NCBI GenBank assembly: GCA_034440615.1
Contig: JAOTOM010003928.1
Span: 1-64,000, forward strand
Length of the DNA: 64,000 bases
Direction: 5' to 3'
From: Ashinkailepas kermadecensis
Lineage: Eukaryota > Arthropoda > Thecostraca > Neolepadidae
The stretch's first letter is position 1; every line of letters begins with the position of its first letter. The notes under the pieces were generated by a model that saw only the letters and a list, made by a program, of their open reading frames with translations, was not told the DNA's origin and made no database searches. Shown here in pieces: positions 26,790-38,818 of the stretch. The translations under genes and the position numbers were made by a program.

Positions 26790-27180
26790 AACATCTCTAC
26801 CCATTAGAGAAAACAAATCAAGAAAATTGAAAACTCAACATTTGGAACATTTTACAACATAAAATATTGATTTTTAGCTGGGCAAACATTTTGGGGTCAT
26901 GGTCGATTTCACCTTCCTTTTCTAATTCAAAATAATTTTTGTTTTAAAATCTCCCCCAAAATGAACTCCCAGAGCCATGATGATGATGACATGTCAGTTG
27001 TGATCCCATAGACCCCTAGTGACGTCACTTGTCGGAATTCAATGAGTTAGTCACACCAACAAAAAATTAAACAACCAAAAAAAAAAAAAGAAAAAAAAAA
27101 AAAAAAAAAAATTTAAAAAATTTTATAAAATAAAAAAAAAAAAAAAAAAAAAAAATTATTTTTTTTTTTAAAAAAAAAAT

Positions 27181-27235
<55 letters not shown>

Positions 27236-27500
27236 ACAAAAAAAAAAAAAAAAAATCAAATATCTCTGCCAGCACTACCCACTAGAAAATACAAATTCAA
27301 GAAAATTGAAAACTCAAAATTTGGAACATTTTACAACATAAAATGTTGATTTTTACGGGGGCAAACATTTTGGGGTCGCGGTCGATTTCACCGTCCTTTT
27401 CTGATCCCCAATTTTTTTTAAATCTCCCCAAAATGAACTCCCAGAGCCAAAAACATGTCAGTTGTGATCCCATAGACCCCCTAGTGACGTCACTTGGGGA
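26790..27500. repeat. 235-bp direct duplication split by a 200-bp A-rich tract
   Basis: 26790-27025 and 27265-27500 are about 85-90% alike (shared AATTGAAAACTCAA, GGAACATTTTACAACATAAA, CAGTTGTGATCCCATAGACC). Between them, 27060-27255 is almost only A with T runs. It has no coding content. It may be two copies of an A-tailed element, or a tandem copy that grew a poly(A). Confidence 0.85.
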
Positions 27501-28480
27501 TTTTTTTTTTTTGGGGGGGGGGGGAGGTTCAGGCCCTACTCATTGAATGCTTTTCATTGAACCACTTCCATTTTTGTGCAATGCTTAGTTTGGAAATTAA
27601 AGGGGATATGGTAATATATAATAAAGACCCTCCCCCAAGACATGGTGTGAGGATCTGACCAAAAAGGTGGTACAGGCTAGGAAGACTCGATCTGCCAAGC
27701 CTGGCAGATCAAAGAAAAAGAGGATATACACCAGTCTGCAAAGCATGGCAATCTCTGGATCTCTTCGGATACACTCCCTTTGTGTACCGGGCACAGTAGG
27801 TGCACCCCTGTGGATGAGGTGCACGTCACCATCACACAGGTGCGCCAGAGATAGGCTGGTGCATGTGTAAGCAGGGTTGAATTTGTATTTTGTGGTCCTA
27901 AATGTTGAGAGCATCACTGTAGGGTAATCAAATATGGAGATATTTTTATTTGAACCTGCAACATTAGAATTTCAGTTTCCACTTACTTTCCAGTGAATCT
28001 TGACCAACTTATTACAGAGGAGTAAATTGTTGAATAGCACCATTCAACCTCCAAATGATAAATATTATATGATAATTTTATAGAGAGGATAGCATTCTGG
28101 ATGGCAAGAATCCAGGAGCAGCCTATTTTTCCAACACTGTGGGATCGATGAAAAAAGATAATTCACAGCAAAAGTGGTGGCTGCCAGGCACTATGTTTTT
28201 CCATAGTAAACTGACAATTGTCAGTTATTGCTACCAGATATTGCTATCAAATAATTAAAATTATTTGCTACATCCAGGAAAGGGCACAGCACATTTGTCT
28301 GAAAAAAGTCTGCTTTTAAACATAGGTTTATCATATATTTTGGGAGGATGTATTGCCACAAGTTCTCTTATTAGTGTTTTTTTTTTACAGTACACTTAGT
28401 GTGCTTTTTCTCTGAATGGTCAGTTGCTTGTGGTGCTCCATTCCTCCATGGCCCATGTCTTCAGCTGAAGAATTTGTGCA
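27501..28480. other. Intergenic, nothing recognised
   Basis: Includes a G-run at 27515-27525. The minus-strand frame 27917-27597 has no domain that I can name. Confidence 0.4.
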
Positions 28481-28489
28481 GGGAGGGGT

Positions 28490-28790
28490 GCAGTTGAGCA
28501 CTCTAAAGGGTCACCCTTTTTCTCAGAGGGCCACCTCTGGCTTTTAAAAAAAATCAGAGGGGGTTCACTCAAGCATAGTTAAGAGGCACCTTTTCCTAAC
28601 AAGAGGTGCATCTGGCTGAAAATTTAGAACAGGGTGCACCCCAGCATACTGAAAGAACCTCTTTTTCTCTCTGGGGGTGCCTCTGGCTGAAAACATTTTG
28701 ACTTGGTGCACTCAAGCCTTCCCTGAGGAGCACCTTTTCCTGGCTGTAGGGGTGCAATTTTCATGGGGGCATATGCCCCAGTGCCCCCAG
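28490..28790. repeat. Diverged tandem repeat, unit about 72 bp
   Basis: About four copies of a unit with GAGGCACCTTTTCC, a CTCTGGCTGAAAA stretch and GGTGCACTCAAGC. Copies differ by 15-25%. No coding sense. Confidence 0.6.
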
Positions 28791-29346
28791 CCTGTCCCCA
28801 CCCCTGATGCCTATGGATGTATGCACAATGTGCAAATCACAGGAGATGATTGTCCCCCTTGACCATTTAATCTGGCTACATGCCTGGCCCCTAACCTGAC
28901 AGCATATAGGCTCCCTGGGGAAATGGCTCCCCTCCAGAGACAAAGTGCCCCATGACAAATCCTGGACCACCAGGTGCAGCACAGTATGGCTGTTTTCTTT
29001 AAAAAAAAGAGGAATATTTCATACAACTATGAATCACATCACCCTCCTTGCCTATGGGTTTATTGGTTGATACAGGTGTATTAATAGTCTTCATAACAAT
29101 AAACTTAACTTATGCTTTGCCAGATGATGTTATCAATAACATGCATTGTACCTTCTGTTAACATTTCATATCAATACATCATGAACTGGTCCTCCCCTGC
29201 TGTGATATCAAACTTTTGCTTGCACCCGTACTATAATATACTTCATAAAGACATAAAGACATAAAAGATCAGTGCAACTATGAGCCACAAGGGCCCTTCT
29301 TGGTTGCACTCTGTACACTGAACCAGTTGTCCATCAAATGTGTTGA

Positions 29347-30858
29347 TCAACTCTCCCTGGAATACAGAAAAACAAGCCCCCTATTCTTATAATGATTGTC
29401 TATGCTGTTCTTAAAGATGTCCAGTGTGTTGCTACTGACAATGGTTTCTGGCAGCTGGTTCCAGTGTTCTACTACCCTGTTGGTGAAGAAGGACTGTCTT
29501 AACCTTGTCCTGCTGTGATTAACTTTAATTTTGAATTGATGACCTCTAATTGCATCATTTCTGTTAAATTCAAACAGTTCCCTGAGATAACCCTGTTCCT
29601 GACCATGAACAAATTTAAAGACCTCGATGAGATCTCCTCTCAGCCTTCTATATCTAAGTGCAAACATATTCAATTTCTTCAATCTTTCCTCATATGCCAG
29701 GTTACCCATACCATTCACCATTTTTGTTGCCCTCTTTTGTACTCTCTCTAAAAGCCAACAATCTTTTTCATAACTAGGGGACCAAGCTTGGACACAATAT
29801 TCCAGATGTGGCCTGACATATGCACAATAAAGCTTCCTGATGACTTCCTCACTTTTGTATGATACATTCCTATTTATTGCCCCAAGCATTCTTAGTGCCT
29901 TCTTCCTGGCTTCTTTGGTCTGTTCTGATGCCCCCAATTTTGTGTTAAAAATAACACCTAAGTCCTTCTCCTGCTGAGTCACAGATAGCACTTGGCCACC
30001 CATCAAGTATGGAGCCTTGATATGCTGCCTACCTACATGCATGATTTTGCACTCATAAAAATTAAATTTCATTTGCCATTTTTCGGACCACTTCACAAGC
30101 TTGTCTAAGTCTTTCTGCAGCAAGACCTGCTCATTGTGCCCTGTTATTGCCCTAAAGACCTTCAAATCATCTGCAAATTTCAAAACCTTACTGCTTAGGC
30201 CACTTTCAATGTTATTAACAAACATAATGAACAATAGTGGTCCCAGTACTGACCCTTGGGGGACTCCACTAAGAACATTTTGCCATGATGATTTTGTACC
30301 ATTTAGCATCACTCTCTGCTGTCTATCTGAAAGCCACAACCCTATCCATTTTAGGATGTTACCCACAATACCATGGGCCTGAAGCTGCATCATTAACTGT
30401 TTATGAGGTACCTTGTCAAAGGCCTTGCTAAAGTCAAGATATGCTACATCAACCTGATTTCCCTTATCAAATTGTTCTGTAGCAAAATTAAAAACGTCCA
30501 AGAGATTTGTGAGACACGATCGCCCTTTTCTAAACCCATGTTGAGTATCTTGAATCACTCTGTTTCTTTCCAGAAAACTAACTATTTTATCCTTGATAAT
30601 TGATTCAAGTACCTTGCAGACAAGTGATGTGAGGCTTACTGGCCTATAGTTTTCAACTTTCCCTCTTTCTCCTTTCTTGAAAATAGGAACTACATTTGCC
30701 CTTTTCCAATCGGTTGGAATTTCATTTTGTGAAACTGATCTACAAAATATTATACTGAGTGGAATTGCCAATTCTTTTTCAGCTTCCCGCAATACCCTAG
30801 CATAAATTCCATCAGGTCCTGCTGCCTTGTTTGGCTTTATTTTCCTGACATAATTCAA
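29347..30858 (-). CDS. CR1-like ORF2 C-terminal part: reverse transcriptase
   Basis: 503 codons. NKAAGPDG, YRPVSLTSLVCKVLE, YLDFSKAFDKVPHK (catalytic Asp), GVPQGSVLGPLLF, FADDLKVF (catalytic Asp pair) and the thumb LYCAYVRPHLEYCVQAWSP are in order. With one base corrected it would be continuous with the endonuclease part, so this copy is young or recently active. Confidence 0.88.
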   Translation of the reverse strand: MNYVRKIKPNKAAGPDGIYARVLREAEKELAIPLSIIFCRSVSQNEIPTDWKRANVVPIFKKGERGKVENYRPVSLTSLVCKVLESIIKDKIVSFLERNRVIQDTQHGFRKGRSCLTNLLDVFNFATEQFDKGNQVDVAYLDFSKAFDKVPHKQLMMQLQAHGIVGNILKWIGLWLSDRQQRVMLNGTKSSWQNVLSGVPQGSVLGPLLFIMFVNNIESGLSSKVLKFADDLKVFRAITGHNEQVLLQKDLDKLVKWSEKWQMKFNFYECKIMHVGRQHIKAPYLMGGQVLSVTQQEKDLGVIFNTKLGASEQTKEARKKALRMLGAINRNVSYKSEEVIRKLYCAYVRPHLEYCVQAWSPSYEKDCWLLERVQKRATKMVNGMGNLAYEERLKKLNMFALRYRRLRGDLIEVFKFVHGQEQGYLRELFEFNRNDAIRGHQFKIKVNHSRTRLRQSFFTNRVVEHWNQLPETIVSSNTLDIFKNSIDNHYKNRGLVFLYSRES

Positions 30859-30898
30859 AACAACATCACTGACAATGAAATCAACATCATGTAACTGA

Positions 30899-32347
30899 TC
30901 ACCTGTTGCTGGGCTGTGGTTCAGTTGGCAGATTTGTCACATCCTCCAATGTAAACACTGATTTAAACTGCTTGCTCAATTCCTCAACCATCTCACTATC
31001 CTCACTCAATATAATCCCATTTACTTCCAGTGGACCAATTGTGCTTGAAACTTTACTTAGCTTGTAGAAACTAAAGAACTTTTCACTGTCCCCATTACAG
31101 TTCCTAGCCAAATCCAATTCTTTTGCTTGCTTTGCTGCTCTGGTTTTCTGTTTCACAGCATCTCTAGCTTTTTGATACAACCTTAGATTTACTATACTTA
31201 AAGCTTCCTTAAATACTCTAAATGCATCTTTCTTAGCCTTAATTGCTTTTGTCAAATCTGGTGTAAGCCATGCTGGCTTTCCTACTCTTCTTTTGCACCT
31301 TTGCTTTTGGGGGACATGTCTAATCTGAATTTCCCTCAAGTAAGATTTGAACTTTTCCCACATTTCACAGGCATTTAAATCGGATAATTCTTCTTCCCAT
31401 TTTATGGCACTTAAAGCTGCTCTCATGCAGTCAAAGTCTGCCCTGTTAAAATTTGGAACCTTTGCCAAATTATCCTTGATTGTCCCTGCTACATGTGCCT
31501 TGAATCTCACTATGTTATGGTCACTTCTTCCCAGAGTTTCTCCTACAGTCAAGTCTTGAACTAAATCACTTAAATCCAAGAAGACAAGGTCCAAGAATGA
31601 CCCCTGCCTAGTTGGTTCTGTTACAAACTGGTGTAAGAACAGGTCCTCTTCAAGGCATTTCCTAAACAGTTTACATGCTGGGGAGCCAACACCAACATTT
31701 TCATATCCTTTTAGATTAAAGTCACCAAGAATAAGGCATTTCCTTTGAAAGTTTCTACTGATTTCCTCACAAATCACCTTATCAAGCTCCAGTTGCTGGG
31801 AATGTGGCAAGGTTCCTGATCGGTACAAAGCTCCTATTCTCAGTTTATTGCTGTTGCCTTTTCCCACAGAAACATCAAGCCAAATGGACTCCACAGACAC
31901 ATTTTTTACCCCATCTGCTACTTTTTGAGAACTGAATAAGCTATTCACATAGAGCATTACACCACCCCCTTTCACTGCTGGACCCCTATTGCATGAAAAC
32001 ATATTGTATCCCTGGATCTCATAGTCCTGCAAGTTATCCCCAAAATACCCCTCACTGACCCATGCCTCAGTAATGCAAACAAAATCTGGTTCCTCATCAG
32101 CAACATAACACTTGAACTCGTCAAATTTGGATCGAATACTCTGAGCATTAAGCATCATACACTTAAGAAACGTTCCATAACCATCTTTGGTTTTTTCATG
32201 CTGAGTAGCTCTATCATCTCTGGATGAGCTACCACTCTGCCCCCTTGATCTACTGCCATCCCTATTTGCTGACTGTGAGGTTCTATTGTCTATGCTGTCA
32301 CTATTGGCATATTCATGAGATGGTAATGCCACTTCTTCCCTCCCCAC
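30899..32347 (-). CDS. CR1-like ORF2 N-terminal part: AP endonuclease
   Basis: 482 codons. Endonuclease motifs MLNAQSIRSKF, ITEAW, LGDFNLKG and SDHNIVRF are all present. The end is a linker reaching LPTEPQPSN, then a stop made by a +1 shift near 30905. In the next frame the reading continues as QLHDVDFIVSDVVL to the RT. The first base of the track may be a non-ATG codon, so the true start is uncertain. Confidence 0.85.
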   Translation of the reverse strand: MGREEVALPSHEYANSDSIDNRTSQSANRDGSRSRGQSGSSSRDDRATQHEKTKDGYGTFLKCMMLNAQSIRSKFDEFKCYVADEEPDFVCITEAWVSEGYFGDNLQDYEIQGYNMFSCNRGPAVKGGGVMLYVNSLFSSQKVADGVKNVSVESIWLDVSVGKGNSNKLRIGALYRSGTLPHSQQLELDKVICEEISRNFQRKCLILGDFNLKGYENVGVGSPACKLFRKCLEEDLFLHQFVTEPTRQGSFLDLVFLDLSDLVQDLTVGETLGRSDHNIVRFKAHVAGTIKDNLAKVPNFNRADFDCMRAALSAIKWEEELSDLNACEMWEKFKSYLREIQIRHVPQKQRCKRRVGKPAWLTPDLTKAIKAKKDAFRVFKEALSIVNLRLYQKARDAVKQKTRAAKQAKELDLARNCNGDSEKFFSFYKLSKVSSTIGPLEVNGIILSEDSEMVEELSKQFKSVFTLEDVTNLPTEPQPSNR

Positions 32348-32355
32348 CCCATTAT

Positions 32356-32826
32356 CTAGTTTCCCTGAAGGACATGTTCATACACTTTACTTAACACTTG
32401 CACCCCCTTCTCGGAGAAGTGCAGGCCATCCCTTTGATAGAGGTCCCATGAACCATAAAACCTGCACCACTTGTCAACAAAGGTCAAACCTAACTCATTG
32501 CAGAGCCTACCCACCCTGGCATTGGCTGCCAGTGCCCTAGAGCTCCACTCAGGGGAGACTTCAGCCCTGGGCAGAATAGCTGTCACAATAACTCTGCTTT
32601 TGCTCTGCTTCAGGGTGGCCAGAAGGGCCCTGTAGTCCTGCAGCAGCTCCTCACTCCTAGCAGGACCTACGTTGTTCACTCCTACCTGCACTATAACTGT
32701 ACTAAACTGGTCCTCACTGGTGGCCTGCGCCACCACTGGGACCACGTCTCTAACCTTGGCACCAGGCCTGGTGATGCATCTCCTGCCTCTCCTACCTTTA
32801 CAGAAAACTCTATATAAATGCTGCAC
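32356..32826 (-). pseudogene. CR1-like ORF1 SGNH domain, missing its first block
   Basis: Keeps QVGVNNVG and DGLHFSEKG, but the GDSR block is lost: a small indel near 32830 shifts KEKVLVVGDSRVRHL out of frame. Therefore this ORF1 should have no esterase activity. It ends 9 nt before the first ATG-like codon of ORF2, as in the other copy. Confidence 0.8.
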
Positions 32827-33004
32827 CGAGAGTCTCCTACCACCAGCAGTCTCCTTGCTGCTATCACTGCTATTACTATCCTGCAGGCAGTCCTCCAGTG
32901 CCTGGAACCTATTGGATGTTATTACTCCTGCCTGTTGAGCTGCTTCACTAGGTTGCTTCCCACTCCTACCAACCTACCACCTGCCACTCACTGCCCCCTT
33001 GCTT

Positions 33005-33925
33005 CATGTTAAACTTAGTCAACCTATGCAATTTGATTAAGATGTGCAAATGGCTAACATGTGAGATTATCCATAGAAGCCACTATGTTATTACATAAAT
33101 CATAAAGCCATGAGTGGCCAGTCTGTGACATGTGGCATCAGGTTCAACATGGTGCACCAGCTAGGAGAAAATCCACACCAACATGTACCAGGTGGGCAAA
33201 ACCAACATCAGGTAGATTGCAGGGTGCATCCAGGACATGGGGCACAGGGTGCCCCTCATGGTCATGCCATATCCTTCAGGAGGCTCAAGTGCACCCCATT
33301 GATGTTTTCAGCCCAAAAAGTTCCTCTGAAGGAAAAGGCACCCCTCCAGCTAAATTGTCATGGCATATTGCAAATTGTTTTTGGTATTATTGCAGGTTAA
33401 GGTAAGGCTTGATTTTTGTAATATTTTTGGTAAATTTGCTTCAAGTTGTTTTATTTTGTTTATTTTTCCAGAATACCATGTTTATGAAGGTGACTAAGTT
33501 GATGGGACCACCTATTTTCTGTGCAAATACTTACTTTTTGGGTTGTGAGCAAAATAATGCCAAAAATGGGGCTTTGGGTTAGGTAGCATAGCATAAAAAT
33601 AAATGTTTCAAAAATAAAATACAAATGCAGCCTAGTCTAACCTTTTGGACAACACAAATTAGTAAAATGACAAGCAATATATTATCTGAAATTTTTTTTA
33701 AAATAAAGAAACCCAACCCAACCCAGCCTAAGCTGCTTTTGAGGAAAACATTTTATTTCAGATTCTTTGAATTTCATTTGAAAAATTTTGAAGCTAAAAA
33801 ACCTAAACTAACCTAAAATAACCAAACCTAGCCCATTTCTTTCCTTTATGGAAGCAAATGTGTGCACAAACTTTTCTTGTTACCACTAGGGTCTACATTA
33901 GGTCATTCTCATGAATTTATGAAAA
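33005..33925. other. AT-rich intergenic stretch
   Basis: No gene. From 33710 to 33840 there are scattered CCTAA/CCCAACCCAA motifs that recall degenerate arthropod telomere-like sequence, too irregular to call an array. Confidence 0.4.
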
Positions 33926-33929
33926 TCCT

Positions 33930-34445
33930 ATACATTACTCATGTCAGGCCTCTTTTGGAGTTTGCATAGTGTGTTTGGAATACAGGTTACATAGGTGATT
34001 TAAGGTGACTAGAATCAGTAGGGAAGGTGGACACAAAACATAGAGGGGATGGAAGGTCCGGATTATGGTGCCAGATCACAGAAACTAGGTTTGTACTCAG
34101 TGAAAAGTAGACTGATTTGAGCAGACATTATCAAATGTTGGAAGATTTTTCATGGCCATTCTGCCATTAAGATCCCCAACATGTTTGTGCTGGCACCATT
34201 GGTGCCAGCACAAACATGTTGATTAGATTATGTTATGCTATGGCATGTGTGTTCACCATTGGTGAACACACATGGACACTCGCTGAAATTGGCTCATAGG
34301 CATGCATCAGTGGATTGTAGGAAGATATTTTTTAGCCTCAGATGCTGTGCCACCTGGAACTCATTGCCTGAGGTAGTAGCCTTAACATCCCTGGGTGCAT
34401 TTAAAGCTGCATTGCACTCAAATCACGTTTTGTTTGATGTTTAAC
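33930..34445 (+). pseudogene. 3' remnant of an L2/CR1-group non-LTR element
   Basis: The first part reads THVRPLLEFA-stop-CVWNTG, then a VDTKHRG stretch (RT thumb). The last part (34235-34444) reads GHSLKLAHRHASVDCRKIFF, CCATWNSLPEVV and FKAAL, the usual C-terminus of these polymerases. Two perfect palindromes lie between. A minus-strand copy of the last 45 bp is at 51296-51345. Confidence 0.75.
34177..34274. repeat. Two perfect palindromes with the same centre
   Basis: 34177-34221: 22-bp arms, 1-nt centre. 34244-34274: 15-bp arms, 1-nt centre. Both are centred on CACCATTGGTG. They lie inside the non-LTR remnant where one strand should code for the RT tail, so at least one arm of each is secondarily made. 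Confidence 0.9.
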
Positions 34446-35095
34446 GTGATTAAGACTTTCTGTGCAAATTATTACTTTTTAGTGCACAAAGAAATACACA
34501 AACATAATCTTCACTCTACAAATATAAAATAGCCAATTGCGTTAGTATTAGTACCTCATGTGTCAGAGACGTCATTAAGAAGAAATTAAACACTTGATGC
34601 GCTCTATTCAATACTGCAATACGCTCTCACATCAAAAACCTTATTTCTGGATTAATTCAACATTAATTCCCAACACCGAAAAAACACTGAACACTTGCAA
34701 CAACCACCCCACACCAACACATCCTCGAAAAAATTTCGTAGGTATATTTACTAACAGGGGAAGTGAGTTTAGTAGGAATATTTACAAATCTTCGAAAGTT
34801 TAGTAGGAATTTTTACTAAAATTGCCTATGGAGATACATACAGTGCAACCGAAAATGGGGACTTGGGAAAAAGGAAAATAGTTTCCTTTAAAGGAAACTA
34901 ACCACCTTTATAATGGGATTTTAACTGAGATAGCAGTTTTGAAGACCACGTCGAGAAATCACTTACCTCATACTCCGTTCGGTCCAAAACATCTTCCAGC
35001 CGAAGTTATAAGGCCTTTCATCATCGGTTTTGGGACATGGACAGACTTGGTGGGCGTTGTGAAAATTCCTTTGGCGTTCTGAAATTTGTTATTTA
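34446..35095. other. Intergenic, nothing recognised
   Basis: AT-rich, with a local direct repeat around TTTAGTAGGAATATTTAC (34755-34820) and a short inverted TTTCCTTTAAAGGAAA at about 34880. No gene. Confidence 0.5.
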
Positions 35096-35097
35096 TA

Positions 35098-35119
35098 TTA
35101 TATTTATATTATATATATA

Positions 35120-35169
<50 letters not shown>

Positions 35170-35190
35170 TAATTATATATATATATATTT
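35098..35190. repeat. (TA)n microsatellite
   Basis: About 90 bp of TA dinucleotides with a few interruptions and a T-run at the end. Confidence 0.95.
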
Positions 35191-35259
35191 TTTTTTTCCT
35201 AAATCTTTGGCGGAGGCAAAGTGCCATCTGCTAGAGATTGCTACGTTAAAGAAGAAATT

Positions 35260-37620
35260 ACGTTAATCCGGCTTATGTGACATCCGGTTATATCAACTAG
35301 TCAAGAAAGGAGAGACGCCGTCAAACAAGAAACATGGCGTAGAGACGATACACGCATGGCATACAGGTACATATACATACATACAGACACTCATGACAAT
35401 GGAAGCACATTTGGAGGGTGGGCAGCATCGTAACCTCCGGGGAGGCTCCACTGCCCACCTGCGACCTGGCTGGCGAAGCGGAGGCCTGTCACCCAGAGCG
35501 AGTCGTGGGATTCAGGCCCGACCTTGTATGCGTAGGTGTATGTTTTAAGTTAAAGCTTGGAAACCCCTAAAAGGGGAAAACCAAGCTGCTTGGAAAACCC
35601 GTAGGTAAAAAACCAAGCGCAATTTAAAAGGAAGTCCGTCCGTATTAGCCAAATTGGATCGGATCCTGTCTACCTAGTGTGAGATAACCTATATGTATGT
35701 GTTTTGCGACGTCGGTGAGGAAGAGATGTGGAGCGGAGTCATACAGCCAGTACGAAGTGTGGCACGTGTCATATAACTTTCATCAGGTTAGCTTGAATCA
35801 GGAAATGTAACGGAGGCTTTATATCTGTTCGGAGAGTTTGGTGTCCTGGAGGAAACGGAAAAGTAACTCGAGGAGTTCCGGTTGGTCATTCCCGAGGAGA
35901 GCGCGGAGCGAAAGTTGTGAATGGATCTTGGCGAAATATTGGGTGATATAGCGACGGTGAGGAGCATATGTTGGACAGTCAAGTAAGATATGGGTGACGG
36001 TAAGGCGCATGTGACATGTGTTGCAAAGTGGATGGCGGTGAGGTCTATGAAAAATATAATCGTGGGTCAGTTTGGTGTGTCCCAGGCGGAGTCTGGCCAG
36101 GGTCACCTCGTTCAGACGTGTGTGCTGGTTGGAGGAGGGCCAGCTGGAGGGTGTGGGCTTGAGGTCGTGTAGGTGTGTGGTGTTATGTGACCAGCAGTCC
36201 TGAATATATGTGTTAAATAAATTATTAGTGAGGGATAGAAGATCCCCAGGGGGCACCAGAGCTCTAGGGTTGGCGGGGAGGTCGATCGCCGCGCGGGCGA
36301 GACCGTCAACCCTTTCGTTTCCCGGGATACCCCTATGTCCGGGGATCCAGAGCAGGGTGAGCTGAAGGTGTGCGTGGTTGTCATTGTATAGGTGTCGGAT
36401 GGCGTGGAGCGTGGGGTGCGTGGTGTTGTGTAGTGCCGCGAGAGCGTCCACGGAGGATCGTGAGTCAGTGCATATTGTAATAGGGGTAGTGATGTGTTGC
36501 GCAGTGATGTGTTGGAGGCAGGTGAATATGGCGACTAGTTCTGATGTGTATACCGAATGGTGAAGTGTTAATTTGGTTTGACCAGTGTCTGACCCACCGC
36601 ACCAGGCGGCTCCCGTACCATTGCTGGTACGCGAGCCGTCAGTGTAAAAGAAGGTGTGTTGTGGGTGGGCCTCTTGATATTCAAAAAACTTAATTTGGAC
36701 TTCGATGGGGGTGAGCAGGGTTTTATTTTGCCGAAAGAGGTACTCGAGTTTGGGGTGTTCCAGGTGCCAAAATGGGAGAAGGGGATCAGGTACCCGGTCA
36801 GGGGTAACCTCTGGGAATTTCAGTGTGGATGTGAGAACCTGCTTCAAGTGAAGGGCAATGCTGTATTTATTTCTGTTTTTGGAACGCCGAACCGAGGGTT
36901 TAGTCCATGCCACATTGGAGGGGTGATTTAGCTGTGTTGTTGTCCTGAAGTGGTATCTGACAAGTTGTAGTGTTCTGCGTTGTTGTAAGCTAGTTGGTGT
37001 CACCCCGGAGGCTAGTGATAGGTGTGGTGCGGTGTGCTCCGGTGATGAGGCGGAGTGCGTGGTTTTGTGTGCGTTCCAGTGACTTGGTGAGTGTTGGAGA
37101 TATATTATCGAAGATAAACGCATTGTATTCCAGGATTGAACGAATCAGTGCAATGTATATTTTGGTACGAGTCGCCCTGTCTGCACCCCAGTCGCGACCG
37201 GAGATGCAGCGCAGGAGATTGAGTCGAACAGCGCAGCGCTGTTTAATATAGGTGATGTGGGGGCTAAAATAAAGTCCTTTGTCGAGGATAATTCCGAGAT
37301 ACTTGAAAGAGGTTTGGAGGGGGATAATTTGATCGCGAAAGCGAAGCGGTTTCGTAGGCGGGATGTGTCTGGGAAGCCGAGAAAAGAGCATAGTGACCGA
37401 TTTGGTGGGGGAGATCTGTAGCCCCCATAGGGAGCACCATGAATCAATGTGATTCATGGCGAGTTGCACGAAGTGGTTAGCCCAATCTGCCGACGGGTGT
37501 GTGCACCAAATAGCCAAATCATCGGCATAAAGATAATATTTTAGAAGGGGAGAAATTTGGGGGAGTTGTTCTAAGACGTCGTTGATCATAATAAGGAAGA
37601 GGGTTGGAGATAGGCGGGAA
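35260..37620 (-). mobile_element. RNase H-bearing non-LTR retrotransposon (I/R1/Jockey group), 5'-truncated
   Basis: Minus strand: RT from motif B onward ([25 protein letters not shown]), thumb, then RNase H and a CCHC knuckle, stop at 35819, and a 3' region to roughly 35260. The 5' part is gone: the RT breaks off in the middle of the usual PQGS-LSP motif at 37620, exactly where GA/TA microsatellite starts. The RT frame (to 36990) and the RNase H frame (from 37123) overlap, so there is a frameshift about 37000-37120. Confidence 0.85.
35819..37123 (-). pseudogene. RNase H and zinc-knuckle C-terminus of the non-LTR polyprotein
   Basis: The RNase H active set is complete: FYTDGSRTSNG (Asp), YTSELVAIF (Glu), ICTDSRSSVDA (Asp), WIPGHRGIPGNERVDGLA (His, Asp). 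After it comes CNTCHMRLTVTHILLDC, a C-x2-C-x7-H-x4-C knuckle. 5' linkage to the RT requires a frameshift, so as found it cannot make the full polyprotein. Confidence 0.88.
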
Positions 37621-38172
<552 letters not shown>

Positions 38173-38620
38173 CGTGAAAAAACATCCGCGCTTGGAACAA
38201 TCATCGCAATATGAACCCTATGAAATTAGTGTTTGAAACTGAGAACGATGACTCCGCGGTTGGTGTCAGTGAGGAGCAGGGAGCCACGGGCTATGGAATG
38301 CGAAGCAGAATATATTTGCCACACCTGGCCATGGAGGCCGATCGCTGGCAGTTACCCGACTGTGCAGCGGCGGCCATTGCAACTGCAACATTGGTGGACG
38401 TTGGGTTAGTTACGGAGTTCGATAGGACCAAGAAAATGAGCAAAGGGTAGATACGCAAGGAAAGACAGAAGTGCATGGGAAGATCAAGGTTAGTCGGAAA
38501 AGAGGACTGGAGAACCAGAAAATTAAAAACCTTGAACTTTAATTAACAAGAATAACGCTAACAATTTCAAAGTCCTGTTTTTCGACATACCAGGCAGCCA
38601 CCATAGCATGACACAAATAA
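38173..38620. other. Intergenic between microsatellite and protease 3' end
   Basis: No gene recognised. Short frames on both strands only. Confidence 0.5.
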
Positions 38621-38643
38621 TATTGATTTTCAAAATACAATCA

Positions 38644-38649
38644 TTTATT
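38644..38649 (-). terminator. Poly(A) signal of the CUB protease gene
   Basis: AATAAA on the minus strand, about 170 nt after the TAG stop at 38821-38819. Cleavage is expected roughly 38620-38635. Confidence 0.7.
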
Positions 38650-38818
38650 TTTCCCTCCGCCTTAATATTCACACACACATACACATCAAGCACCCAGTGC
38701 GATTGTCCATTGTTTCATTTTCCGTATCTGGTTGCCGGCTATCTGTTAGACCATGCAGCAGCTGGTGGCGTCGGCAGTGCTGGTCTAGGTGTTCAGATGC
38801 TGTCGGTGGATGCGAGAC

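Larger units (their letters stand above)
29246..33004 (-). mobile_element. CR1-like non-LTR retrotransposon, nearly intact ORF2, 5'-truncated
   Basis: Minus strand: the element starts inside ORF1 (33004), carries the SGNH part (32826-32356), and ORF2 in two frames (32347-30899 and 30858-29347) separated by one apparent single-base shift. After the stop come about 100 bp of 3' UTR, very like the copy at 8640-12990, and a tail of 8-bp repeats (TTTATGTC, two full copies plus partials) ending at 29246. Short 8-mer tails are typical of CR1. Clear target-site duplication not found. Confidence 0.9.
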
